DNA of 64,000 nucleotides from the NCBI RefSeq assembly GCF_009184545.1, contig NZ_QJOW01000005.1, forward strand, positions 62,001 through 126,000, written 5' to 3'. Under the pieces are notes generated by a model. It was given only the letters and a program-made list of their open reading frames with translations, ran no database searches and was not told the origin of the DNA. Shown here piece after piece: positions 34,695 to 41,372 of this stretch (positions within the stretch are counted from its first letter, which is position 1; the number at the start of each line of letters is the position of its first letter). The position numbers and the translations under genes were made by a program. Source of the DNA: Halosegnis rubeus. Lineage in GTDB: Archaea; Halobacteriota; Halobacteria; Halobacteriales; Haloarculaceae.

Positions 34695-35988
34695 GCGTCA
34701 CCTCCTGTGCGTTCTCGACCGGTCGCGCAGGCGGCAGCGAACGCAACGACCGTGGGGGGACGAGGAAATTACCGCGACGCTCCGTTCGGATGTACTGCAG
34801 GATGCCGTTGTTGTTTCGCTGACCGACGGCCGACTGCTCGGTGACGTCAGTGCCATTCATCGCTTCTCTCGTGTCGACGAAGTCGGTGATCCGTCGCTGG
34901 AGCGCAAGGAAGTGGAGGCTGGCGGTTTCACCGTCGGTAGAATCGAAGTCGCGCCGAAGGATGAGAGGCGAGTCATCGTCATCGCGAGCGCGGGCGGATT
35001 TCTGGGAGTGACCGACGACGCCCATCTCGCGGGCCGTCTCATCCGTTGGCTGACAGTCGTCGATTTTGCTGCTGGTTCCGAGATTGTCTCCAGCGCCCTC
35101 GATTACGTCGTTCTCGGCGTGGTACGGACAGAACATCTTCGCCTCACGCTGCCAGCGATCGTCCTGATTGTACCACTGATTGAGATTGAGCTGGAGCTTG
35201 GAGATGTGCTGGGTCGTTCCACCGGCGAACGGCCCCGACTGGATTGTCACGCGATCTTCACTGGCCTGGTTCTTTTTGAATCCCGATTTGAATCCCATAA
35301 ACAGCGGCGCGTCCTCTGGGACCTTATCTGCCGGAACACCCTCTGCATCGTCAGCATTCTCCGCCGGCAACCCGTCCCCAATAAAGCCCGTCCGCCGGTC
35401 GGCGATTGAGAAAACATCGGTCAGTGTAGCGTCAGGCTGATCGACACCGTTGAGGGTTGATTTGTTCCCTTTGAGGGCTTCTTCGGCACCGAGCACCACC
35501 TGTGCCGTGTTACTCGCGAGATGGACGACTGCATCGGGCGTATCGAACTCGGGATCCTCAAACGGCGCAAGTGCTTCTGGATCAGGGAGGTCAACGTCTT
35601 CGGGAAGCGATTCGTCGAATCGGTCGAAGTATGCCGGAGAATAACTCACCGTGAGCAATAACCCGCCCCCGCTTCGCTCGTAGGCGTGTTCGATCCCACG
35701 GAGAGCTGTTTCAACTTGGTCACGGTCGTCTTCGTTCGGGGGCCCGTCTCGTCGGTAATTTAGATAGAGGAGCACACGATGGCTCGGAGCGACGACGTTC
35801 CCGTGGTCGTCCCGTGGGAGGGCCTCATTCCAAGCGTGCTGACGTTGTGGATACGACGAGAGATCATCCGGCCCTGTTGGGACGTCAACATCTTCACGGC
35901 CTAAACAGGCACTGAATGCCGCTGCGCCTCCGATAGCGACGGCCGACTTGAGGAATTCTCTGCGAGGGATACCTCTCTCATCAGTCAT
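34681..35988 (-). CDS. DyP-peroxidase-like Tat lipoprotein
   Basis: A 435-residue exported protein (Tat RR at 9-10, lipobox C28) related to the dye-decolorising peroxidase/EfeB superfamily. Matching segments are LLTVSYSPAYFDRF (residues 111-124), GFKSG (232-236), GHSQK with the likely proximal heme ligand H327, PLILRRDFDS (341-350) and ASLHFLALQRRITDF (356-370). DyP enzymes carry GFKDG; here the catalytic Asp is Ser235, so peroxidase activity may be weak or changed. EfeB strips or oxidises iron beside the P19-like EfeO. Coupling to a P19-like gene supports a surface iron/copper uptake role. Confidence 0.72.
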   Translation of the reverse strand: MTDERGIPRREFLKSAVAIGGAAAFSACLGREDVDVPTGPDDLSSYPQRQHAWNEALPRDDHGNVVAPSHRVLLYLNYRRDGPPNEDDRDQVETALRGIEHAYERSGGGLLLTVSYSPAYFDRFDESLPEDVDLPDPEALAPFEDPEFDTPDAVVHLASNTAQVVLGAEEALKGNKSTLNGVDQPDATLTDVFSIADRRTGFIGDGLPAENADDAEGVPADKVPEDAPLFMGFKSGFKKNQASEDRVTIQSGPFAGGTTQHISKLQLNLNQWYNQDDRWQREAKMFCPYHAENDVIEGAGDNLGTSSKIDDCQPTDETAREMGVVGHSQKSARARDDDDSPLILRRDFDSTDGETASLHFLALQRRITDFVDTREAMNGTDVTEQSAVGQRNNNGILQYIRTERRGNFLVPPRSLRSLPPARPVENAQEVTHESS

Positions 35989-36064
35989 TGACGACAGTTA
36001 GGAAGCCAACGGAAAAGGCGGTTCTGGTAGAGTTCTTGAATCCCCGCTCAAGGTCGGTAGTAGA

Positions 36065-36652
36065 CTATCTGGTGATGAGCTTCTTCACCAAGTTCCACCC
36101 GATAAATCGGGGGGCCCGCTTGCGGTATTGCTCGTATTCCTGGCCATACTGCTCTCGCAGCCACGGTTCTTCGGCAAACGGGAACAGTGCGTACACGAGG
36201 ATGGTCAAGATGCCGTGTACAGCCAGTTTCCGGGAGTTCACTGCAATGATCGCGCCGACGATGAACGTAATGAATCCCACGCTCTGAGGGTTGCGCGTGT
36301 ACTGGTAGATACCGTTCGTCCGAAGTTCCCCTTCTCTTCCACTGCTTTCCATCCACCCAAGTTCGAAGAGTGCTGAGAGGGCAAATCCCATCCCGAGTGC
36401 GGCGATACCGCTACCCGTGAGTTTGCTCCAACGTTCGGTGAAAATGAAGGAGTCCCGATCGAGCGCGCCCAGCACGGGAAACCCAGCGAACACGACGGAG
36501 AGCGCTGACCAATTGAACCACCACCGCCAAGAGCTGTCACCGATGGGCCACACTCGACGGTCAGGATGAACCGCACTGATGGCGTACCCGAGAATCAGCG
36601 TGACATCCGCGACGACCGCCGTCAGGAGCGCACGATCTGAGAACGAGGACAT
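36065..36652 (-). CDS. membrane methyltransferase (ICMT/PEMT-like)
   Basis: A 195-residue protein with about five membrane helices. The C-terminal half has the isoprenylcysteine/phospholipid methyltransferase pattern: TNGIYQYTRNPQSVGFITFIVG (SAM-binding helix, R-N-P-Q) and PFAEEPWLREQYGQEYEQYRKR (E-E-x-x-L...Y-x-x-Y). These enzymes methylate membrane-bound substrates with S-adenosylmethionine. The ATG at 36652 (MSSFSDRAL) was chosen because the sequence upstream is not protein-like. It lies 76 bases upstream of the DyP-like gene on the same strand. The substrate is unknown. Confidence 0.85.
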   Translation of the reverse strand: MSSFSDRALLTAVVADVTLILGYAISAVHPDRRVWPIGDSSWRWWFNWSALSVVFAGFPVLGALDRDSFIFTERWSKLTGSGIAALGMGFALSALFELGWMESSGREGELRTNGIYQYTRNPQSVGFITFIVGAIIAVNSRKLAVHGILTILVYALFPFAEEPWLREQYGQEYEQYRKRAPRFIGWNLVKKLITR

Positions 36653-36822
36653 ACGTGTATGTCGTGATAGTGAAGGACAAAAAAGTGAGACAATCTTGGG
36701 TTCGCATCTGGGTACTGCTCCCTCTGAAGAGGTTTGGAACCACCAACCACTCTCTACAATTCTAACATCCGGAGTAACTCGAATCGACGTTCTCAGGTAA
36801 CTGCGTTTCAAATTCAGCCCAC

Positions 36823-37161
36823 ATGGCGGGATTTGTCCCACTCCATAGCGGGTTTACCGGTTCGCAGTCCCTTCCGTTGCTCGTGGTGATCACCGCCGCG
36901 GCTGCGGGTACAGCGGTACTTCTGGGACTTGCGATCGGCGCGTTCGTTCAACGCCAATCCCGTCCATATCTGTTAATCGTCGCTGCATTGGCTGCCCTTC
37001 TTGGACGCTCTGCGGTTGCGGGGATCTCCATCGTAGGCCTGTTTTCACAAGCCGAGCATCACCTCCTCGAACACGGGCTTGATGTCATTCTTGTAGCGCT
37101 CGTTATTGCTGCAGTCTATCACTCCCGAACCATTTCGAACGAGACCAACTTCGATACATGA
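36823..37161 (+). CDS. membrane protein paired with a tandem winged-helix regulator
   Basis: A 112-residue protein with three or four membrane helices (LLVVITAAAAGTAVLLGLAIG; YLLIVAALAALLGRSAVAGI; GLDVILVALVIAAVYHS) and two histidines in EHHLLEH. Its stop overlaps the ATG of the winged-helix gene by four bases. This pairing mirrors the wHTH/membrane pairs at 4494-5123 and 22831-23483, in reversed gene order. The family resembles haloarchaeal proteins of unknown function. Confidence 0.8.
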   Translation: MAGFVPLHSGFTGSQSLPLLVVITAAAAGTAVLLGLAIGAFVQRQSRPYLLIVAALAALLGRSAVAGISIVGLFSQAEHHLLEHGLDVILVALVIAAVYHSRTISNETNFDT

Positions 37162-37676
37162 CACACCAACGTGACCGAATTCACGAGTATATTGCCACCC
37201 ACCCTGGAGAACACTTCAACGCGCTCACGCGGAGACTCGACCTCGCACCAGGACAGGTACAGTACCATCTCAGGAAACTCCAGAATCAAGAGAGAGTGGT
37301 CAACCTACCTCTCTATGGCCGGACCCACTATTACACACCGGAATATGATGCGTGGGAGCGGGGAGCAATCGCTGTCCTTCGCCGGGAAACAGCACGCGAC
37401 ATCTTATTCTGTGTTCTCGAACAGGGAACATCCAGCCCGAACGCTGTCACAGAGTCCCTCGGGATTGCTCGGGGAACCCTTGAGTGGCACTTGGATCATT
37501 TGACGGAACAGAATCTCATCGAGAAACACCGAGATGTCAATAATCACGTGACGCTGGTCGCAGCCGAGCGGACTGAGACCGCTCGCCTCCTCGAAGAGAT
37601 CTCCCCCTCGCTGTCCGATCGGATGATCGACCGGTTCACCCGCCTCGTCGATAACCTATTGGCGGATGGATCGTAA
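37158..37676 (+). CDS. regulator with two winged-helix domains
   Basis: A 172-residue protein with two consecutive winged helix-turn-helix units. Unit 1 (about 1-65) contains HPGEHFNALTRRLDLAPGQVQYHLRKLQNQ. Unit 2 (about 72-150) contains GTSSPNAVTESLGIARGTLEWHLDHLTEQNLI. The V-Q/E-W-Y/H-H-L pattern is typical of archaeal membrane-linked winged-helix repressors. It is translationally coupled to the membrane protein at 36823, which may control its activity. Confidence 0.9.
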   Translation: MTHQRDRIHEYIATHPGEHFNALTRRLDLAPGQVQYHLRKLQNQERVVNLPLYGRTHYYTPEYDAWERGAIAVLRRETARDILFCVLEQGTSSPNAVTESLGIARGTLEWHLDHLTEQNLIEKHRDVNNHVTLVAAERTETARLLEEISPSLSDRMIDRFTRLVDNLLADGS

Positions 37677-37747
37677 CGAGCCCTCGGATGTATTTCGTTG
37701 AAACGAGAACTTGATTGTTCGATTACTGCACCCACTTGGATAGAACG

Positions 37748-38041
37748 CTATGCAGTCCCTGAGTCCACGGTTCCCAGATACTGGGTTTCCCACTCACGAC
37801 GTGCCTCTATTTCACGCTGACCGCGCTGTGTAACTGTGTATACGTTCGTCCGCCTGTCGAGTTCACCCTTCTCGAGCAGTCCTTTGTCGACGAGGTCGTC
37901 GAGATTCGGATAGAGGCGCCCGTGGTTGATCTCCTGTTCGTAGTAGTCGTCGAGTTCGTCTTTGATTGCGAGCCCGTGTGGTTCCTTGAGCCCGGCCGTT
38001 ACATACAAGATGTCCCGCTGGAACCCAGTTAGATCGTGCAT
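37748..38041 (-). CDS. PadR-family transcriptional regulator (copy 2)
   Basis: A 97-residue PadR-type winged-helix protein nearly identical to the product at 9692-9988 over residues 1-85 (for example LTGFQRDILYVTAGLKEPHG and INHGRLYPNLDDLVDKGLLE); only the C-terminal ten residues differ. The ATG at 38041 matches copy 1, and upstream in-frame codons are non-coding. The 21-bp promoter element at 38067-38087 is identical to that of copy 1. Two such repressors could cross-regulate each other. Confidence 0.92.
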   Translation of the reverse strand: MHDLTGFQRDILYVTAGLKEPHGLAIKDELDDYYEQEINHGRLYPNLDDLVDKGLLEKGELDRRTNVYTVTQRGQREIEARREWETQYLGTVDSGTA

Positions 38042-38066
38042 CCGTCTGTTCTCTATTTTGAGGGGT

Positions 38067-38087
38067 GGCATATGTTCTCTCTGGTAC
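38067..38087 (-). promoter_or_regulatory. conserved PadR promoter/operator element (copy 2)
   Basis: The same 21 bases as at 10015-10035, 26 bases before the start of padR copy 2. See that entry for the meaning. Confidence 0.55.
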
Positions 38088-38141
38088 CCCGAGGCGATTT
38101 TGGCTTGACTGGGTCGGGATATCGCGTGAAAACTTCGAACC

Positions 38142-38149
38142 TTTATATA
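38142..38149 (+). promoter_or_regulatory. TATA box of the small histone-fold-like gene
   Basis: TTTATATA is centred 29 bases before the ATG at 38175, a canonical leaderless haloarchaeal promoter. Confidence 0.7.
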
Positions 38150-38174
38150 GTGGACAGGTGAATTCCGCGATGGA

Positions 38175-38342
38175 ATGTCTGACCTAATCGTCAAAGCAGC
38201 CGTGAAGGACGCACTCTCGGACAACAACGTCTCGGCAGATTTCTACGACACGCTCAACGAGGAGGTCGCCGAACTGCTCGACGACGCCGCAGAGCGTGCC
38301 GAGTCCAACGACCGGAAGACGGTCCAGCCCCGCGACCTGTAG
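38175..38342 (+). CDS. small histone-fold-like protein (DUF1931-like)
   Basis: A 55-residue protein, MSDLIVKAAVKDALSDNNVS and so on, ending in RKTVQPRDL. The helix-strand pattern with A-V-K-x-x-L, F-Y-D-x-L-N-E-x-V and the closing T-V-Q-P-R-D-L matches small archaeal proteins with a single histone fold, often labelled DUF1931. Such proteins may bind DNA or assemble as chromatin-like dimers. The strong promoter suggests high expression. It precedes xseA. Confidence 0.8.
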   Translation: MSDLIVKAAVKDALSDNNVSADFYDTLNEEVAELLDDAAERAESNDRKTVQPRDL

Positions 38343-38417
38343 GCCTGCGTAACGCAGCCAAGCCCGTCACTCGAACGTAGCTTTTTGAGGTTCCTGTACA
38401 GAAGTTAGGAAACGAAG

Positions 38418-39470
38418 ATGGCGGACGCACCGGATACTGAACGGCAGGCGGTCGAGCCTGAGGCAGGAGACGTCCTCAGCGTGTCACAGCTGAACGACCG
38501 AATCGCCTCGGTCGTCGAGGATGCGCCTGCCCTCGACGGTGTCCGCTGTATTGGCGAAGTCACGGATCTCCATCAGAACAGTACAGCGCTCTACTTCACG
38601 CTTACCGATGGCGACGCCGAGCTCCCCTGTATGATCTGGGCAAACCGCTATCGGAAGATGGACGCCGAGCTCGAGGACGGGACTGAGGTCATCCTGGAAG
38701 GCGATATCGACTACTGGACTGAAGGCGGGAAAATCGACCTCAAGCCGTGGGAAGTGATCGTCGTCGGCGACGGCGACCAAGCGGCCGCGGTCGAGCGACT
38801 GCGCAGCGAGCTCGAAGAGCGTGGCTGGTTCGACGACGAGCAGAAACAGCGCCCGCCAGCGTTTCCGGAACGGGTCGGTGTTGTGACCTCACTCCGAGGG
38901 GATGCTCGGTACGACATCCAGAGCGCGATCCACGAGCAAGACCCTACAGTCGACATCCTGGTGAAGGATGCGACCGTCCAAGGGTCAGAGGCACCGACGT
39001 CTATCGCGAACGGGATTCACCATCTGGACCGCTCCGAGGACGTCGATTCAATTATCGTCGGCCGCGGCGGTGGGAGCGATTCGAACCTTCAGGCGTTCAA
39101 CACCGAGCGGGTCGCGGAAGCGATCTTCACCGCGAACACCCCGATCGTCACGGCAATTGGCCATACTGACGACCGGCTAATCGCGGATCGGGTAGCGGAT
39201 ATGGCCGCGATCACACCGACAGCGGCCGGCGAGTACATCGCGAAGTCTCGGAATGACTTCCTGGCTAGCGACATTGGCCCGCTTGAGCAACAGCTTGAGG
39301 CCGCGTACGAGACCTTTGAACAGGAGCACGAACACGAACAGGAACTGGCCGAGGCAGTCGAAGAGGCGACCGCGCCTGAGGGCCTGTCGCCAGTTTACTA
39401 CAAGGTTGCAATTGTCGTGCTCCTAGTGCTGTTGCTGCTCATTACTGCACTCTGGCTGGGGGTGATCTAA
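38418..39470 (+). CDS. xseA: exonuclease VII large subunit with an extra C-terminal membrane helix
   Basis: A 350-residue XseA, shorter than bacterial forms (about 450). Residues 18-115 are the OB-fold (LSVSQLNDRIASVVED, IGEVTDLHQNSTALYFTLTD, LEGDIDYWTEGGKIDL). The catalytic part has PERVGVVTSLRGDARYDI, IIVGRGGGSDSNLQAFN and IVTAIGHTDDRLIADRVAD, the GRGGGS and GHTDD family signatures. The long bacterial coiled coil is shortened, and residues about 327-350 form a hydrophobic helix (KVAIVVLLVLLLLITALWLG) that would anchor the enzyme in the membrane. With XseB it degrades single-stranded DNA into oligonucleotides. Confidence 0.93.
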   Translation: MADAPDTERQAVEPEAGDVLSVSQLNDRIASVVEDAPALDGVRCIGEVTDLHQNSTALYFTLTDGDAELPCMIWANRYRKMDAELEDGTEVILEGDIDYWTEGGKIDLKPWEVIVVGDGDQAAAVERLRSELEERGWFDDEQKQRPPAFPERVGVVTSLRGDARYDIQSAIHEQDPTVDILVKDATVQGSEAPTSIANGIHHLDRSEDVDSIIVGRGGGSDSNLQAFNTERVAEAIFTANTPIVTAIGHTDDRLIADRVADMAAITPTAAGEYIAKSRNDFLASDIGPLEQQLEAAYETFEQEHEHEQELAEAVEEATAPEGLSPVYYKVAIVVLLVLLLLITALWLGVI

Positions 39471-39473
39471 TCG

Positions 39474-39656
39474 ATGGCAAAAGACACGGACATCAGGAGT
39501 CGGATGAACCGAATCGAAGAGATTATCGACCAACTCGACGCGGATGAGGTGTCACTTGATGAAGGGAGTGAGCTGTACGAGGAAGGGCAGGAGTTACTAA
39601 CTGAAATCCGCGAGCGACTCCACGAAGGCCAGGGCGAGGTCATCGAGATCAAATGA
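39474..39656 (+). CDS. xseB: exonuclease VII small subunit
   Basis: A 60-residue acidic helical protein (IRSRMNRIEEIIDQLDADEV, SLDEGSELYEEGQELLTEIRERL), matching XseB, which binds the coiled-coil region of XseA in a multi-copy complex. It starts three bases after the xseA stop, so the two are co-translated. The shortened coiled coil of XseA means the complex geometry may differ from the bacterial one. Confidence 0.92.
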   Translation: MAKDTDIRSRMNRIEEIIDQLDADEVSLDEGSELYEEGQELLTEIRERLHEGQGEVIEIK

Positions 39657-39803
39657 GGAACGGCAGCGGTATCGACTGTCTCTCCGCGTTAACCAACAGC
39701 CTGCCGTTGTTCACGAGCTTGTTGGTTAAGGTCGCTAGCCACGGTTACCCTTCAGGCTTATCTGCGATGTCCTCCCATTTCGAACCGTTCGACGGTAGTT
39801 CCA

Positions 39804-40178
39804 ATGTTCCATGAGACGGTTCTGATATTCGGCGTCTACCTACTCGCGTGTGGTGTAGCGTGGATCCTCCATGAGTCCGCACACTACGCCGTCCACAGGC
39901 TCTATGCGGAATCAGTCTCGTTCGGTGTCAATCGACGTGGCCCATACGTTGACGCCGTTTACGCCCCGTCTGCTCCGACGGTCGCTATCCGACTCGGTTC
40001 GATCGCGCCGACTCTCCTCTATACCCCTATTGTCGTACTCGGAATTGGAGCCTATCTCTCGTCGAATCCGGTTCCACAGTTGGATCCAGTCGGGTGGTCG
40101 CTTGTCGCCGTTCCTCTCGTGATTTTGACTTTTCCGACTGGTGCTGATATCCAAGCGTGTCTCAACGCCTCAGAATAG
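39804..40178 (+). CDS. membrane protein with HExxH zincin motif
   Basis: A 124-residue protein with three membrane helices. The first contains LHESAHYAVH (H23, E24, H27: HExxH), and the last ends in FPTGADIQACLN, where an Asp would be the third zinc ligand. This is the layout of small S2P/M50-related or DUF3267-type membrane metallopeptidases. There is no PDZ or other substrate-recognition domain. The gene is monocistronic. Protease activity is likely but not certain. Confidence 0.75.
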   Translation: MFHETVLIFGVYLLACGVAWILHESAHYAVHRLYAESVSFGVNRRGPYVDAVYAPSAPTVAIRLGSIAPTLLYTPIVVLGIGAYLSSNPVPQLDPVGWSLVAVPLVILTFPTGADIQACLNASE

Positions 40179-40301
40179 CGTTTCTTAACGTGTATTCGGT
40201 CGGCGTCAGACAAACACTTCATTAGTTACATAGTCAGATTTTAAGAAAGTCATTGGCCGTCAGTATTTAGTAGATAAGACGCAAGTATGTGCAAATGTAT
40301 C

Positions 40302-40586
40302 ATGGCACAAGCCAGTCCCCGCAGTACCCCCCGTGAAACTGATACGGACGAGCGGTCCTCCGTGTCAGTTGAAGCGTGGTTGGAGGCGGTCAGTAGAGAA
40401 CTGGATCCCGCCGAGTGTGAGGACCTCTCCGAACTCGGCATCTACTCGATCCACGAACACAGCAGCGCCCGCACGATCACCCTTCCTGAGGATGCGGACG
40501 AGTTCGAGGACGCGACGACGGTAAAGCAGTACTATTTCGAGGGCGAGGATTGCCCGCTTCTCATCGTTGCTCCGCTGCAGGTCTAA
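40302..40586 (+). CDS. small acidic hypothetical protein
   Basis: A 94-residue acidic protein beginning MAQASPRSTPRETDTDERSS. It has a predicted alpha/beta domain (VEAWLEAVSRELDPAECEDL, then TITLPEDADEF and CPLLIVAPLQV). The ATG at 40302 is used because it is nearer the expected distance from the AT-rich stretch at 40264-40269; an in-frame ATG at 40287 gives MCKCI in front. The function is unknown. It borders the T4SS element and converges with the RHH gene. Confidence 0.6.
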   Translation: MAQASPRSTPRETDTDERSSVSVEAWLEAVSRELDPAECEDLSELGIYSIHEHSSARTITLPEDADEFEDATTVKQYYFEGEDCPLLIVAPLQV

Positions 40587-40606
40587 GTCGCCCTGTGGGT
40601 CGCAGA

Positions 40607-40810
40607 TCAGCAGTCGGTGTCATCTTCTTTGTGGTCGGAATAGAACTGGATGAGGTACTGGAATCGGCCTGTATCACTCGTGAATGAGTCGAGTTCTTCC
40701 TGTAACCACTCGTATTTGTCCTGCGGGATTCGCATATTGATTCGGGCCACATCGTCGCTAACATCCGAGTCGGAGTTGCTGGCGCTGGTTGCTGTGTCCG
40801 CGTCTGACAT
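40607..40810 (-). CDS. ribbon-helix-helix regulator of the T4SS element
   Basis: A 67-residue protein whose middle, ARINMRIPQDKYEWLQEELD, is the ribbon-helix-helix strand and first helix; SDTGRFQYLIQFYSDHK is helix 2. The N-terminal Ser/Asp-rich arm and short length fit CopG/Arc-type repressors. The ATG at 40810 is supported by a TATA box at 40837-40842 (leaderless). It is divergent from the T4SS genes, with three GAGAACTT repeats between them, and it is the obvious candidate repressor. Confidence 0.85.
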   Translation of the reverse strand: MSDADTATSASNSDSDVSDDVARINMRIPQDKYEWLQEELDSFTSDTGRFQYLIQFYSDHKEDDTDC

Positions 40811-40853
40811 TAGTTCGACCCAGGCTATGCGGTCGCATATATCCCAGTAGAAT

Positions 40854-40883
40854 GAGAACTTCTCTAGAGAACTTGGAGAACTT
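40854..40883. promoter_or_regulatory. operator: three GAGAACTT repeats and a TCTCTAGAGA palindrome
   Basis: GAGAACTT occurs at 40854-40861, 40867-40874 and 40876-40883, with the perfect 10-bp palindrome TCTCTAGAGA at 40861-40870. Direct repeats of this length are typical RHH-protein sites. They lie just upstream of the RHH gene's own TATA box (40837-40842) and about 70 bases before the first T4SS gene. Confidence 0.65.
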
Positions 40884-40949
40884 TGAAGATCTACAAATTC
40901 ATTCAAATTTTCTGACCTCTTTTGGTCGTGCTATCCTTTCCCACAAACG

Positions 40950-41372
40950 ATGTGTGCTAAGGTCCCCTCCGGCGAGACGCCGGCCAGTACTGAGGAATCG
41001 ACGTCCGTCATTCGGATCATCCACAGGTCCATCGGCCCGATTCTGCTGGCGCTCCTCCCGCTGATCCTGTTCGTGGGGACGGCGGCCGCACAGTCGGATC
41101 CGGGGAGCGCATTCTGCGACTCGAACATGGCCGACACCATCCAGAACATCTTCACCATCATCCAGTTCGGTGGGCCGCTCATCGGCGGCGTCCTCGCGCT
41201 CGGCGCGACGGTGGCGATCCCGTTCACCCGTCGCTCGGACTGGAAGAAGGAGATGAAATCTGTCCGGAATCAGGGCCTGCTCTGGGGCGTGATCGTCGCC
41301 CCCCTCGGGACGGAGATCGTCCAGTTCATCCTGAACAACATCGTGGTCGGTGGCACGAGTTGTGGATTCTAA
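40950..41372 (+). CDS. VirB2/pilin-like membrane protein
   Basis: A 140-residue protein with a signal-like N-terminal helix ending in TAAAQSD (about residues 28-50), then two further membrane helices (IIQFGGPLIGGVLALGATVAI and LLWGVIVAPLGTEIVQFIL) separated by a basic loop (TRRSDWKKEMK). Size and layout match VirB2/TrbC-type pilins of type IV secretion. It is the first gene of the transfer operon, opposite the RHH regulator. Three cysteines could form disulfides. Confidence 0.7.
   Translation: MCAKVPSGETPASTEESTSVIRIIHRSIGPILLALLPLILFVGTAAAQSDPGSAFCDSNMADTIQNIFTIIQFGGPLIGGVLALGATVAIPFTRRSDWKKEMKSVRNQGLLWGVIVAPLGTEIVQFILNNIVVGGTSCGF

Noticed and set aside
9692-38041. The two padR copies as ends of a transposon
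   Set aside because: They are in the same orientation, about 28 kb apart, with no transposase or terminal inverted repeats; simple gene duplication explains them better.
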